This document shows, one piece after another, positions 7,565-16,051 of a stretch of 64,000 nucleotides of DNA. Source of the stretch: Lederbergia sp. NSJ-179 (GTDB taxonomy: Bacteria; Bacillota; Bacilli; Bacillales; Bacillaceae_C); contig NZ_JALIFP010000001.1 in the NCBI RefSeq assembly GCF_022867885.1, forward strand, positions 331,353 through 395,352. Direction: 5' to 3'. The notes under the pieces were generated by a model that worked only from the letters and a program-made list of their open reading frames with translations, was not told where the DNA came from and made no database searches. The stretch's first letter is position 1. Each line of letters opens with the position of its first letter. Made by a program: the position numbers and the translations under genes.

Positions 7565-8703
7565 ATATGAAAAAAATTAGCGCCGCAACGATGCCAGAGG
7601 CTATGAAGAAAGTGAAGGTTGAATTAGGTGAAAATGCCGTTATTTTACATTCTAAGATCGTATTTAAAGGCGGATTTATGGGGCTATTCCGTAAGAAAAT
7701 GATCGAAGTTGTTGCTGCAGTGGATGAACAGCCCCTTCCAGTACCTTCTACGAGAAGAAATATGGAGAGAAAAACAAAAGTTGTTTCGTCCAGATCGAAT
7801 AAACTTATACAAGAAGACGATCAGAAAAACGTTGAAAGGGAGCTTACAGCAATAAAGAAAGAACTTGCTTCGTTTAGACAGTCGACTTCTTTGAATATGA
7901 ACCAATATCCTGATGAAATCCAATGGTTTTTATCAAAATTGCAAGCGGCCGAACTGGCAGAAAAGCATGTAATAAAATTCGGTGACCAATTGCTGGAAAA
8001 ATGGAGGAATGAACGGAAGAAGCCTACGATAGCGGATATTCACAACTGTTGTAACCACCTTATTGTGAAGGAGCTTGCTCCTATTTCATTTCACAGGATG
8101 CCTATTGATGTGAAGATTGTTAATTTTGTCGGTCCAACCGGTGTTGGAAAGACGACTACGATTGCGAAATTAGCCGCAACGGCTGTTTTAAAAGATAAAA
8201 GGAAAGTGGCATTTATTACAACGGATACGTACAGAATTGCCGCTATTGAACAATTAAAAACCTATGCAGAATTACTTCAAATTCCCCTTGAAGTCATCTA
8301 TGATGAAAAAGATTTTCGACCAGCACTCGAAAAATTTTCGGACTATGATCTTATTTATATTGACACAGCGGGGAGAAATTATCGCGAAAAACGATTTGTC
8401 ACTGAGTTAAAGAAAATGTTTGGTAATGAACAAAATATCTATACTTTTCTTGTTCTACCGATTTCAATGAAGGAACAGGATATGTGCAAAATAGTGGATA
8501 ATTTTCTTGAATTACATTTTAACGAATTTATATTTTCAAAAGCCGATGAAACGACTTCTTATGGTGTGATGTACAATATGATCAGCCATTATCAAACTGG
8601 TGTAGCATATATAACAACAGGGCAAGATGTTCCAGATGATATTATCAGAGCGACTCCGGAGAAGATTGCTCATTACTTGATTGGGATGAATGACAATGAA
8701 TGA
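7561..8703 (+). CDS. flhF: FlhF, SRP-type GTPase for flagellar placement
   Basis: SRP-family GTPase that positions flagella and, with FlhG, sets their number and pattern. The 380-residue protein has a basic, variable N-terminus, an N-domain, and a G-domain with the P-loop GPTGVGKTTTIAKLAA (residues about 190-205). TTDTYRIAAIEQLKTYA and the switch IDTAGRNYREK follow. A second start at ATG 7567 is possible. It overlaps the preceding flhA and the following flhG, which suggests translational coupling of all three. Confidence 0.95.
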   Translation: MNMKKISAATMPEAMKKVKVELGENAVILHSKIVFKGGFMGLFRKKMIEVVAAVDEQPLPVPSTRRNMERKTKVVSSRSNKLIQEDDQKNVERELTAIKKELASFRQSTSLNMNQYPDEIQWFLSKLQAAELAEKHVIKFGDQLLEKWRNERKKPTIADIHNCCNHLIVKELAPISFHRMPIDVKIVNFVGPTGVGKTTTIAKLAATAVLKDKRKVAFITTDTYRIAAIEQLKTYAELLQIPLEVIYDEKDFRPALEKFSDYDLIYIDTAGRNYREKRFVTELKKMFGNEQNIYTFLVLPISMKEQDMCKIVDNFLELHFNEFIFSKADETTSYGVMYNMISHYQTGVAYITTGQDVPDDIIRATPEKIAHYLIGMNDNE

Positions 8704-9562
8704 TCAAGCCCAGAAATTAAGAAAAATGATTCAAACAAGCAAGGAAACTCAAGCAAAAACGCTAGCCGTTGTGAGTGGTAAAGGTGGTGTTGGGAAATCT
8801 AATATTTCGATTAATATGGCCGTTCAATTCAATAATCGCAGGCTTAGGGTGCTTTTATTTGATTTAGATGTCGGAATGGGGAATGTCAACATTATATTAG
8901 GAAGTACTTCCACCTATACGTTATCGGATTTTTTGTATCAGGATTTCCCGCTAGAGCGTATTGTTTATCAAACAGATGAGGGTATTTCATATATTTCGGC
9001 CGGAAATGGTTTAAATGAAGCGATTGAGTGGAATGCCGCTATGGTTAGCAAACTTTTAGAGGGTTTAAGAGAAATACAGCTTCAGTATGATTATATTATT
9101 TTTGATATGGCCGCAGGTGCAACCTCGGCTACATTGAAAATATTGCTGGCAGCAGATGATATTTTCGTCATCTCAACACCCGAGCCAACAGCTATGACAG
9201 ATGCTTATTCGATGATGAAATTTATGTGTGCGGAAGGAACGGATAGTGATTTTTTTCTCATTTGCAACCGGGCAGATAATGAAAAACAAGGAAAAGAAAC
9301 ACTGGAAAGATTACAAAAAACCGCGTTAAAATTTCTTCAAAAAGAGGTTGTTTTGTTAGGTGTTCTACCCGAAGATGCACACGTTAGAAAAGCAGTGATT
9401 AGTCAAACAGCTTTTTCGATCAAATTTCCACGATCCTCTGTGTCTACCAAATTGGAGAATTTGGTAGACCAATACTTGAACCAAGACCGTTTCTTGAAAA
9501 AATCGCATGAGCCAGGATCCTTTATCAATAAATTGCGTCAATTATTTTTTAAAGAGGAATAA
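8690..9562 (+). CDS. flhG: FlhG (YlxH), MinD-like ATPase regulating flagellar number
   Basis: ParA/MinD-type ATPase that stimulates the FlhF GTPase and limits flagellar assembly. The 290-residue product has a short N-terminal activator helix (NDQAQKLRKMI), the deviant Walker A SGKGGVGKSNIS (residues about 29-40), LFDLDVGMGNVNI, and FDMAAGATS as Walker B/switch. The ATG at 8690 overlaps flhF by 14 bases; ATG 8696, giving MNDQ, is an equally plausible start. A basic C-terminal membrane-targeting tail (FINKLRQLFFKEE) is present, as in MinD-like proteins. Confidence 0.94.
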   Translation: MTMNDQAQKLRKMIQTSKETQAKTLAVVSGKGGVGKSNISINMAVQFNNRRLRVLLFDLDVGMGNVNIILGSTSTYTLSDFLYQDFPLERIVYQTDEGISYISAGNGLNEAIEWNAAMVSKLLEGLREIQLQYDYIIFDMAAGATSATLKILLAADDIFVISTPEPTAMTDAYSMMKFMCAEGTDSDFFLICNRADNEKQGKETLERLQKTALKFLQKEVVLLGVLPEDAHVRKAVISQTAFSIKFPRSSVSTKLENLVDQYLNQDRFLKKSHEPGSFINKLRQLFFKEE

Positions 9563-9599
9563 GGAACATTCGTGCAAAAATGTTGAGGAGAAATATCAA

Positions 9600-10208
9600 A
9601 TGCATTTAGAACAACCATTTGAATCAATTATCTGTATCGGGACTTCAACTGGGGGACCGCGTGCATTACAAACTGTTTTGTCAGAGCTGCCTCAGAATTT
9701 TCAAGCTCCAGTTGTGATTGTTCAGCATATGCCACCAAAATTCACAAAATCATTGGCAAATCGACTAGATACTATTTGTGAAATACATGTAAAGGAAGCC
9801 GAAAATGGAGATATTTTGCAAAAGGGAACGGCCTATATTGCACCAGGTGGTAGACATATGATCCTTTCATCAAAGAGAAAAAGCATTCAAATAAATATTG
9901 TAGATACAGAGCCTGTAAATGGGCATCGTCCATCAGTAGATATCATGTTTCAATCCGCAAATCAATTAAAAAATTATAAAAAAATTGCTGTCATTATGAC
10001 AGGTATGGGATCAGATGGGAAATTAGGAATAACGCAGTTAAAAAAGAATGGACAAACAATGGTCATTGCTGAATCTAGAGAAAGCTGTATCGTTTACGGA
10101 ATGCCTAAGGCAGCGATTGAAACAGGCTTGGTGGATTCTGTTACTAAATTGGAGGATATTGCCAAAGAAATGATCAATCTAATAGAGGATGTTCAAAAAG
10201 TCCGGTAA
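9600..10208 (+). CDS. cheB: CheB methylesterase domain protein lacking the receiver domain
   Basis: Protein-glutamate methylesterase that demethylates chemoreceptors. Only the catalytic domain is present: 202 residues against about 350 for ordinary CheB. The catalytic triad is intact, with Ser in CIGTSTGGPRA, His in VIVQHMPPKFT and Asp in IMTGMGSDGK. The start is ATG 9600 with GAGGAG upstream. Only 37 bases separate it from flhG, so the N-terminal receiver that CheA normally phosphorylates is absent rather than missed. Its last eight residues (IEDVQKVR) are read from the family A repeat inserted at its 3' end; the target site implies an original end of about Leu-Met-Gly-stop. Confidence 0.92.
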   Translation: MHLEQPFESIICIGTSTGGPRALQTVLSELPQNFQAPVVIVQHMPPKFTKSLANRLDTICEIHVKEAENGDILQKGTAYIAPGGRHMILSSKRKSIQINIVDTEPVNGHRPSVDIMFQSANQLKNYKKIAVIMTGMGSDGKLGITQLKKNGQTMVIAESRESCIVYGMPKAAIETGLVDSVTKLEDIAKEMINLIEDVQKVR

Positions 10209-10340
10209 AAATGACGCTGCGAATTTCTTCGTTGGCTTGTTTCTCTGCTGCTCATGTATTTAAAGGCATACATTGCGCTGCTCGAAACTGCGCCGCCTCG
10301 AACTTCTTGGTCCTTTTTATCCTCCTTTTTGAACACATAT
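10185..10340 (+). repeat. MITE-like repeat family A, copy 3 (156 bp)
   Basis: The element is inserted into the last codons of cheB, 24 bases from the cheA start. Ends are GAGGATGTTCAAAAAG and CTTTTTGAACACATAT, with flanking TAATA (10180-10184) and TAATG (10341-10345), a 5-bp duplication with one mismatch. It is a short form, lacking the RTCCT cassette and carrying instead a small palindrome around 10254-10273 (ATGTAT/ATACAT). It is closely similar to copy 5 in reverse orientation. The cheB stop codon TAA is supplied by the element. Confidence 0.85.
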
Positions 10341-10363
10341 TAATGGGATAAGGATGTGGGCGT

Positions 10364-12388
10364 ATGGACATGAATCATTACTTGGAAGTATTTATTGATG
10401 AAAGTAAAGAGCATTTGCAAGCTTTAAACGAAAATCTTTTAATGTTGGAGAAACAACCAGAAGATTTAGGAGTAATGAATGAGATATTCCGAGCTGCACA
10501 TACATTAAAGGGAATGTCTGCGACAATGGGATACAACGATTTAGCCGTATTAACGCATATGATGGAAAATGTTCTAGATGGCATTCGCAATGATAAAATT
10601 CAGGTAACCACCACATTATTAGATGTGATCTTTCTTGCAGTTGATCATTTAGAGGCGATGATCGATTCAATAGAAGCTGGTGAAGATGGTAAGAGAGACG
10701 TAACGGATGTGATCGATAAATTGCAATTATTGGAAAAAGGATTACACCCAGAGGAACACCAAACCGCACAAGAAATAGCAGCAACTGCTACAAATATGAA
10801 TACTTCGTCTAGCCTTCAATATGATCAATATGAAAGAACAATCATCGAGCAATCTCGTGAACAAGGGTATGAATGCTTTGAAATGAAAGTCCATTTAATA
10901 CCAGATTGTGTATTAAAAACCGCACGCGTTTTTATGGTGTTTGAAGTATTGGAAAAGTCCGGTGATGTGATAAAATCACTTCCTTCTGTCGAGCAATTAG
11001 AGGAGGAGCAATTTGGCTCTGAATTTACAGCTGCGTTGATTACGAAAGATTCTAAAGCGGATCTTGAAAAAAAGATTATGAAAATATCCGAGATTGAAGC
11101 TGTACAAATTCAAGCCGTTGATTTGACGCATCAACACAAATTAGAAAATACAACTGACAATAAGAAATTAGAATCATCTCATTTGGATAAAAAGTCGGGT
11201 TCAACTAGCAAAACAAAAAAGAAACAAGCTAAAACAGCTAGTAAGACGATTAGAGTGAATATTGATAAACTGGATATTCTGATGAATCTTTTTGAAGAAC
11301 TTGTCATTGATAAAGGAAGGCTTGAGCAAATATCACAAAATATTAATCATGCTGATCTCAATGAAACGGTTGAAAGAATGTCAAGAATTTCAGGTGATTT
11401 GCAGAATATTATTCTTAATATGAGAATGGTCCCAGTTGAAACAGTCTTTAATCGTTTCCCTAAAATGGTTAGACAGCTTGCAAAGGATTTAAATAAAAAA
11501 TTGGAGTTACATATTATTGGAGCTGAAACCGAATTGGATCGTACCGTTATTGATGAAATCGGAGATCCAATCGTTCATCTATTAAGAAATGCGATTGACC
11601 ATGGGATTGAGAATCCAGAAGTTCGCCTTGCAAGTGGTAAAGCAGAAACTGGTAAAATTAATCTAAAAGCCTATCATAGTGGAAATCATGTTTTCATAGA
11701 AATTGCTGATGATGGGGCAGGGATTAATAAACAGAAAATCATTAACAAAGCAATAGCGAAAGAAATAATTACTTCCAGTGAAGCGGATTTGTTAACGGAT
11801 GAGCAAGCTTTTGATTTAATTATGGCTCCTGGGTTCTCTACAGCCGATACGATTTCAGATGTATCTGGAAGAGGGGTAGGGCTGGATGTAGTAAAATCAA
11901 CCATCCAATCTTTAGGTGGATCGATTTCGATTACATCCGCTGAAGGAAAAGGCTCTACATTTTCTATCCAATTACCATTAACATTATCGATTATTTCGGC
12001 TTTACTCGTAGAAGTAGGGAATGAAAAATATGCCATTCCGCTCTCATCCATTATTGAAACAGCTATTATCAAGTCTTCTGATATTATGACGGCCCATAAT
12101 CAGCCTGTTATTGATTTTCGGGGAAGTGTTGTTCCACTTGTTTCACTACAAGAAGTCTTTCATGTCGAAAATGAAGACGAACATGATTCTGAATTTGTAT
12201 CCATTGTGATCGTGCGTAAAGCGGAAAAAACGGCTGCCCTAGCGGTTGAATCTTTTATTGGTCAACAGGAAATCGTCTTAAAATCGCTTGGAAATTACCT
12301 AACTGAGGTTTTTGCCATATCAGGTGCAACCATTCTAGGAGACGGGCAAGTTGCTCTAATCGTAGATTGTAATGCGTTAATAAAATAG
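10364..12388 (+). CDS. cheA: CheA, chemotaxis histidine kinase
   Basis: Receptor-coupled histidine kinase that phosphorylates CheY. The 674-residue length matches Bacillus CheA. The HPt domain carries phospho-acceptor H46 (in AAHTLKGMSATMG). A P2 response-regulator binding domain follows (about 160-255), with a Lys-rich linker to the dimerization domain (about 295-360). The HATPase domain has N-box LLRNAIDHGIENPEVR and G-boxes ADDGAGI and GRGVGLDVVK, and a CheW-like P5 domain ends the protein. It begins 24 bases after a repeat copy that ends the cheB region. Confidence 0.97.
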   Translation: MDMNHYLEVFIDESKEHLQALNENLLMLEKQPEDLGVMNEIFRAAHTLKGMSATMGYNDLAVLTHMMENVLDGIRNDKIQVTTTLLDVIFLAVDHLEAMIDSIEAGEDGKRDVTDVIDKLQLLEKGLHPEEHQTAQEIAATATNMNTSSSLQYDQYERTIIEQSREQGYECFEMKVHLIPDCVLKTARVFMVFEVLEKSGDVIKSLPSVEQLEEEQFGSEFTAALITKDSKADLEKKIMKISEIEAVQIQAVDLTHQHKLENTTDNKKLESSHLDKKSGSTSKTKKKQAKTASKTIRVNIDKLDILMNLFEELVIDKGRLEQISQNINHADLNETVERMSRISGDLQNIILNMRMVPVETVFNRFPKMVRQLAKDLNKKLELHIIGAETELDRTVIDEIGDPIVHLLRNAIDHGIENPEVRLASGKAETGKINLKAYHSGNHVFIEIADDGAGINKQKIINKAIAKEIITSSEADLLTDEQAFDLIMAPGFSTADTISDVSGRGVGLDVVKSTIQSLGGSISITSAEGKGSTFSIQLPLTLSIISALLVEVGNEKYAIPLSSIIETAIIKSSDIMTAHNQPVIDFRGSVVPLVSLQEVFHVENEDEHDSEFVSIVIVRKAEKTAALAVESFIGQQEIVLKSLGNYLTEVFAISGATILGDGQVALIVDCNALIK

Positions 12389-12405
12389 AAGAGGAGTGAA
12401 AAATA

Positions 12406-12876
12406 GTGAGTAAAACGGTCATGGCTTCTGAGAAAAAAGTGGTTGTCTTTACATTAAATCAAAAAGAATATTGTATTTCTGCAGAATATGTAACGGCCAT
12501 TGAAAAAATGCATCCTATTACAAGAGTACCAAACATGCCTCCATTTATTAAAGGTGTCATTAATTTACGAGGGATTATCATTCCAATCATTGATCTTAAA
12601 AAACGCTTTAATATGGGAGATTCAGAGTATTTAAATAGTACACGAATCATTATCGTCACATGGGATGAAATGACAGTAGGCATGATTGTTGATGAAGCAA
12701 ATGATGTCTTAGATATTCCTGCTGGAATGATTGAACCATGCCCGAATGTGGCAGGGTCTGTTGCTGAAGAATATATTTCAGGGGTAGCAAATATGGATCA
12801 TAGACTATTCATTCTACTTGATTTAGAAAAGACGATGAAACCACCTGAATTAAGGAAAATAAACAATGGATATTGA
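12406..12876 (+). CDS. cheW: CheW, receptor-kinase coupling protein
   Basis: Adaptor that links chemoreceptors to CheA in the polar signalling array. The 156-residue protein is one CheW domain, with the conserved stretch ITRVPNMPPFIKGVINLRG and IIPIIDLKKRF. The start is GTG 12406, preceded by AGAGGAGTG. It follows cheA by 17 bases and overlaps cheC by 11. Length and residues are ordinary. Confidence 0.97.
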   Translation: MSKTVMASEKKVVVFTLNQKEYCISAEYVTAIEKMHPITRVPNMPPFIKGVINLRGIIIPIIDLKKRFNMGDSEYLNSTRIIIVTWDEMTVGMIVDEANDVLDIPAGMIEPCPNVAGSVAEEYISGVANMDHRLFILLDLEKTMKPPELRKINNGY

Positions 12877-13498
12877 AAGGAAAATAACCCCTTTTCATCT
12901 TGATGTTTTGAAAGAAATTGGGAATATTTGTGCTGGAAACGCCGCTACCGCTTTATCGGTTTTAACAGGAAAGAATATTGAAATGAAGGTGCCCACCGCA
13001 AGAATAGTGACCTTTGATCAAATGCTCGAATTGGCCGGAGGTTATGATAACATCGTGACAGCCGTATTTCTAAGACTAGAAGGGGATGCTTCCGGTAGTA
13101 TGTTTTTTATTCTACCGCTCCAACAGGCAACAAAGTTGGTCCAAAAGGTTACACAGGATACAACTTTCTCCTTTTCGCAACCGCCTTATTCAGAAATGGC
13201 TTTGTCTGCGATGCAGGAATTAGGCAATATTCTAATGGGTTCTTACTTATCTTCTCTATCCGATTTTACAGGGTTAAGATTACAGGCTTCTGTTCCCTCT
13301 ATTGCTATCGACATGGCGGGTGCCATTATGAGCTTTGGCTTAATTGAACTTTCTCACACTCAGGATTACGCCATTGTCATTGATGCTGCATTGGATGAAG
13401 AGGATAAGAATGATTTAGAATGCGTAAAAGGACATTTTTTTCTATTGCCTGATCCAAGCTCATTTGCAACTATTTTTCAAACGCTTGGAGTCGAATAA
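12866..13498 (+). CDS. cheC: CheC, CheY-P phosphatase
   Basis: Phosphatase for CheY-P and partner of CheD in the Bacillus adaptation system. The 210-residue protein carries two copies of the E-x2-N signature: LKEIGNICAGNAATALS near residue 15 and MQELGNILMGSYLSS near residue 115. This agrees with the two-site CheC architecture and with the related FliY at the start of the window. It overlaps cheW by 11 bases, and cheD starts 1 base after its stop. Confidence 0.95.
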   Translation: MDIERKITPFHLDVLKEIGNICAGNAATALSVLTGKNIEMKVPTARIVTFDQMLELAGGYDNIVTAVFLRLEGDASGSMFFILPLQQATKLVQKVTQDTTFSFSQPPYSEMALSAMQELGNILMGSYLSSLSDFTGLRLQASVPSIAIDMAGAIMSFGLIELSHTQDYAIVIDAALDEEDKNDLECVKGHFFLLPDPSSFATIFQTLGVE

Positions 13499-13499
13499 A

Positions 13500-13994
13500 A
13501 TGATTGAAACAGTGGTTCGTGTAGGTATAGCAGATATGGATGTTGTCAAGGCACCTGATACGATTAGAACGTCAGGGCTTGGTTCCTGTGTAGGTGTTGT
13601 GATTTATGATAAACATTCAAAGATAGCTGGACTTGCCCATATTATGTTGCCTGATTCATCACTTGCTAAAGGTAGCAAGCAAATAAATACAGCAAAGTTT
13701 GCAGATACTGCTCTGAGGAAGTTGGTAATCGATTTGGTTGCAATGGGTGCTAGTCGGAATCAATTAATGGCTAAGATCGCTGGAGGGGCGCAAATGTTTC
13801 ATTTTGCCAACCAAAATGAACAAATGAGAATCGGTCCAAGAAACGTGGATTCGGTGAAGCAACAACTAAAGCAGCTAAATATCCCCCTCGTAGCAGAAGA
13901 TACAGGGGGAAATAGTGGGAGAACAATTGAATTTGTTCCCGAAACATCCATTTTACACATCAGAAAGGCTTACCAAGGCAATATAGAAATTTAG
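13500..13994 (+). CDS. cheD: CheD, chemoreceptor glutamine deamidase
   Basis: Deamidates receptor glutamines, and its availability is controlled by CheC. The 164-residue protein shows the catalytic Cys in SGLGSCVGVVIYD, the His in GLAHIMLP and the downstream GGAQMF. I chose ATG 13500 (MIETVVRVG) rather than the longer frame from 13464, which would overlap cheC heavily. A GGAG site at about 13487 supports it. Together with the receptor-esterase CheB it gives the full Bacillus-type set of adaptation enzymes. Confidence 0.95.
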   Translation: MIETVVRVGIADMDVVKAPDTIRTSGLGSCVGVVIYDKHSKIAGLAHIMLPDSSLAKGSKQINTAKFADTALRKLVIDLVAMGASRNQLMAKIAGGAQMFHFANQNEQMRIGPRNVDSVKQQLKQLNIPLVAEDTGGNSGRTIEFVPETSILHIRKAYQGNIEI

Positions 13995-14037
13995 ATCTGC
14001 ACGGAAGGCTTGTGCATGTGAGGGAGGAGGAGATAGG

Positions 14038-14802
14038 ATGTCGAACTCACCACCGCTTGATGAGCAAAAAAGTTGGGATTTATGGATACATTCTCGGGAT
14101 GCCGATGCAGGAAACAGGTTAATGAAGAAATATATGCCCTTAGTATCCTACCATGTTCAGCGCATAGCTGTAGGACTTCCCAAAAATGTTAGCAGAGAAG
14201 AATTACAAAGCTTAGGGATGACAGGATTATTGGATGCACTCAATAAGTTTGACATATCCCGTGATCTTAAATTTGATACATACGCCTCTTTTAGAATTAG
14301 AGGTGCTGTTATTGACGGATTGAGGAAGGAAGATTGGCTGCCAAGAAGCACAAGGGAAAAGGTAAAAAAAATTGAGGCCGTAACCAATGAGCTTGAACAG
14401 CATTTCATGCGGAAACCGACCATAAGTGAAATAGCGAAAAGCTGTGAGTATTCGGAAGATGAAGTAAGTAGAGTGATGAATGAACATATTTTCTCTAGTA
14501 TGCTTTCTATAGATGAAAAAATTGGGATTCACGAAGAAAATGATTATTATATTCATTCGATTAAGGATCAAGAGTCCTTAAGCCCTGAAGAACAGTTGGT
14601 AAAGAAAGAATGGCTTGTTGAATTAGCGGAAGCGATCAAAGATTTAAATGAAAAAGAGCAATTAGTACTGAGCTTATTTTATAAGGAAGAACTTACATTT
14701 ACCGAAATTGGCGAGATTATGCAATTATCCACCTCCAGAATTTCTCAAATCCATTCTAAGACATTGTCAAAATTAAAAGAGATTCTTTTAAAAAAACAGT
14801 AA
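14038..14802 (+). CDS. sigD: SigD, motility sigma factor (sigma-28/FliA family)
   Basis: Alternative sigma factor for flagellin, motor, chemoreceptor and autolysin genes. The 254-residue length is usual. Region 2 (MKKYMPLVSYHVQRIA, then GLLDALNKFD, then FDTYASFRIRGAVIDGLRK), region 3 (REKVKKIEAV) and the region 4 helix-turn-helix (TFTEIGEIMQLSTSRISQIH) are all visible. An excellent GGGAGGAGG site precedes the ATG. As the late gene of the long operon, its level is expected to be sensitive to read-through across the upstream repeat copies. Confidence 0.97.
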   Translation: MSNSPPLDEQKSWDLWIHSRDADAGNRLMKKYMPLVSYHVQRIAVGLPKNVSREELQSLGMTGLLDALNKFDISRDLKFDTYASFRIRGAVIDGLRKEDWLPRSTREKVKKIEAVTNELEQHFMRKPTISEIAKSCEYSEDEVSRVMNEHIFSSMLSIDEKIGIHEENDYYIHSIKDQESLSPEEQLVKKEWLVELAEAIKDLNEKEQLVLSLFYKEELTFTEIGEIMQLSTSRISQIHSKTLSKLKEILLKKQ

Positions 14803-14814
14803 TGGGAGGAAATC

Positions 14815-15132
14815 ATGAGTCTGAAATCGATTGAATTGCAGGTTGCTCTTCCCCGGACAATGGAGGCTGGGAAAATTACGGAACAGCTGCAGCAAAGAGG
14901 CCAGAACATGTCTGAACAGGTGAGCGAGGAGATAGAGGAAAAGCTGAAGCGAGATCGGGAATCGGTCAATCATTTAGAAGAAAAAGTGGAGCTGCAATTA
15001 AGGGAAGAGGATGGTTCTAGTCAGCAGAATCACCCACAACAGCCCCATACAAACAGAAGAAACAAATCGACAGAAAAGAAGAACCGTGACAATCATCCTT
15101 ATAAAGGAAATAGAATTGACTACAGCGGGTAG
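14815..15132 (+). CDS. Small charged protein of unknown function between sigD and swrB
   Basis: I do not recognise a named family. The 105-residue product starts with a short amphipathic segment (LKSIELQVALPRTMEAGKI). A Gln/Glu-rich helical stretch with likely coiled-coil character follows (about 22-65), then a very polar Asn/Lys/Arg tail. It has no signal peptide or membrane helix. GGGAGG lies 6 bases before the ATG, the gene follows sigD by 12 bases and precedes swrB by 8, so it belongs to the fla/che operon. In B. subtilis swrB directly follows sigD, so this is an extra gene relative to that model. Confidence 0.75.
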   Translation: MSLKSIELQVALPRTMEAGKITEQLQQRGQNMSEQVSEEIEEKLKRDRESVNHLEEKVELQLREEDGSSQQNHPQQPHTNRRNKSTEKKNRDNHPYKGNRIDYSG

Positions 15133-15140
15133 GGATACAA

Positions 15141-15692
15141 TTGATAAGTGTACTAATTTTCCTATTATTCATTTTAAACGCATTACTCATTTTCGCTGTT
15201 GTGTTATTATTCATGAGGCAAAATCGACTGATGGAAATGGAAACAGCACAGAAAAAAGTACAAGCAGAAACAGAGGAATTAATGACAAGCTTTTTGCTAG
15301 AGATAAAGGAAGAAAACCAACGATATCTTTCTAAGTTGGATGAACGACAAAAAGGGATAAGTAGTAAGGATAAAGGGGAACTAAATCGGGAAAAAGAAGA
15401 GCAAATTGTTGGTTTAAAAAAAGAAGCAAAAAAGGAAAAACAACCTGTAGTGCAGACGAAGAATTTTTCTAAAATGCAAGCAGAAAATGCTTATAATAAG
15501 AACAATCAGGGTCAATTGGCGGACAACAAACAAGAGGAAAAGAAAGAGAATTCGACCGAAATAAAGCGATTTACAGATCAAGTTCATTCTTTACACTCAC
15601 AAGGAATGTCATCTGAGGAAATCGCCCAGCGATTAAATAGAGGAAAAACAGAAGTAAATCTTGCCTTAAAATTTAAAGATATGCACACTTAG
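15141..15692 (+). CDS. swrB: SwrB (YlxL)-like flagellar assembly protein
   Basis: By position and architecture this is the B. subtilis SwrB equivalent, a single-pass membrane protein that promotes flagellar type III export activation. The 183-residue product starts at TTG 15141 with an N-terminal transmembrane helix (about residues 3-25, VLIFLLFILNALLIFAVVLL). A long polar Lys/Glu-rich coiled-coil region follows. A C-terminal HTH-like segment (GMSSEEIAQRLNRGKTEVNLAL) matches the end seen in the family. Sequence conservation in this family is low, so identification rests mainly on context. Confidence 0.8.
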   Translation: MISVLIFLLFILNALLIFAVVLLFMRQNRLMEMETAQKKVQAETEELMTSFLLEIKEENQRYLSKLDERQKGISSKDKGELNREKEEQIVGLKKEAKKEKQPVVQTKNFSKMQAENAYNKNNQGQLADNKQEEKKENSTEIKRFTDQVHSLHSQGMSSEEIAQRLNRGKTEVNLALKFKDMHT

Positions 15693-15695
15693 CAC

Positions 15696-15724
15696 TTGAT
15701 ATGACAGTTTGTTTATGCTATATT
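15696..15724 (+). promoter_or_regulatory. Predicted sigma-A promoter for rpsB-tsf
   Basis: TTGATA (15696-15701), a 17-base spacer and TATATT (15719-15724) lie immediately after the swrB stop. This gives the ribosomal protein/translation genes their own start site independent of the flagellar operon. The resulting leader would be over 300 bases, most of it repeat sequence. Confidence 0.6.
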
Positions 15725-15789
15725 CATTGATGGTGTTAATACACACGTTCTGCGATTTTGTTGCATGGTGCTGTTTTAAAAAGCTAGAT

Positions 15790-15993
15790 AGGCGCTTGCG
15801 TTTTTCTTTGGTCTAACTCCAGCGCCTAGCCCCTCGAGGTCAAATAACCTGAGACAATAAAAGTCAAAACCGGACTTTTCTTGTCTCAGAACATTTGCTT
15901 GTCGGAGGCCGGCAGGATGCGGGTCAGAACGGCGTTGCGACAGAACGTCGCGCTTTTAGCCGTTCTTCCTATTTAAAGGCGCTTGCGTTTTTC
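15790..15993 (-). repeat. Repeat family B, copy 2 (composite, about 204 bp)
   Basis: This accounts for most of the 359-base swrB-rpsB gap. The first half (15790-15890) holds GGCGCTTGCG, the block CTCCAGCGCCTAGCCCC and a long stem (CTGAGACAA/TTGTCTCAG enclosing AAAAGTC/GACTTTT). The second half (15905-15993) is, on the minus strand, the nested hairpin cassette: outer stem GAACGGC/GCCGTTC, inner stem GCGAC with loop GTTCT. It ends on the plus strand with GGCGCTTGCG. The first-half block resembles a repeat common in Bacillus-group genomes. It lies in the rpsB leader. Confidence 0.7.
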
Positions 15994-16051
15994 TAAACAG
16001 TCTGCACAAAAAATGACCAGAGCGGAGGATAAAAACCAAGGAGGAAATAGA

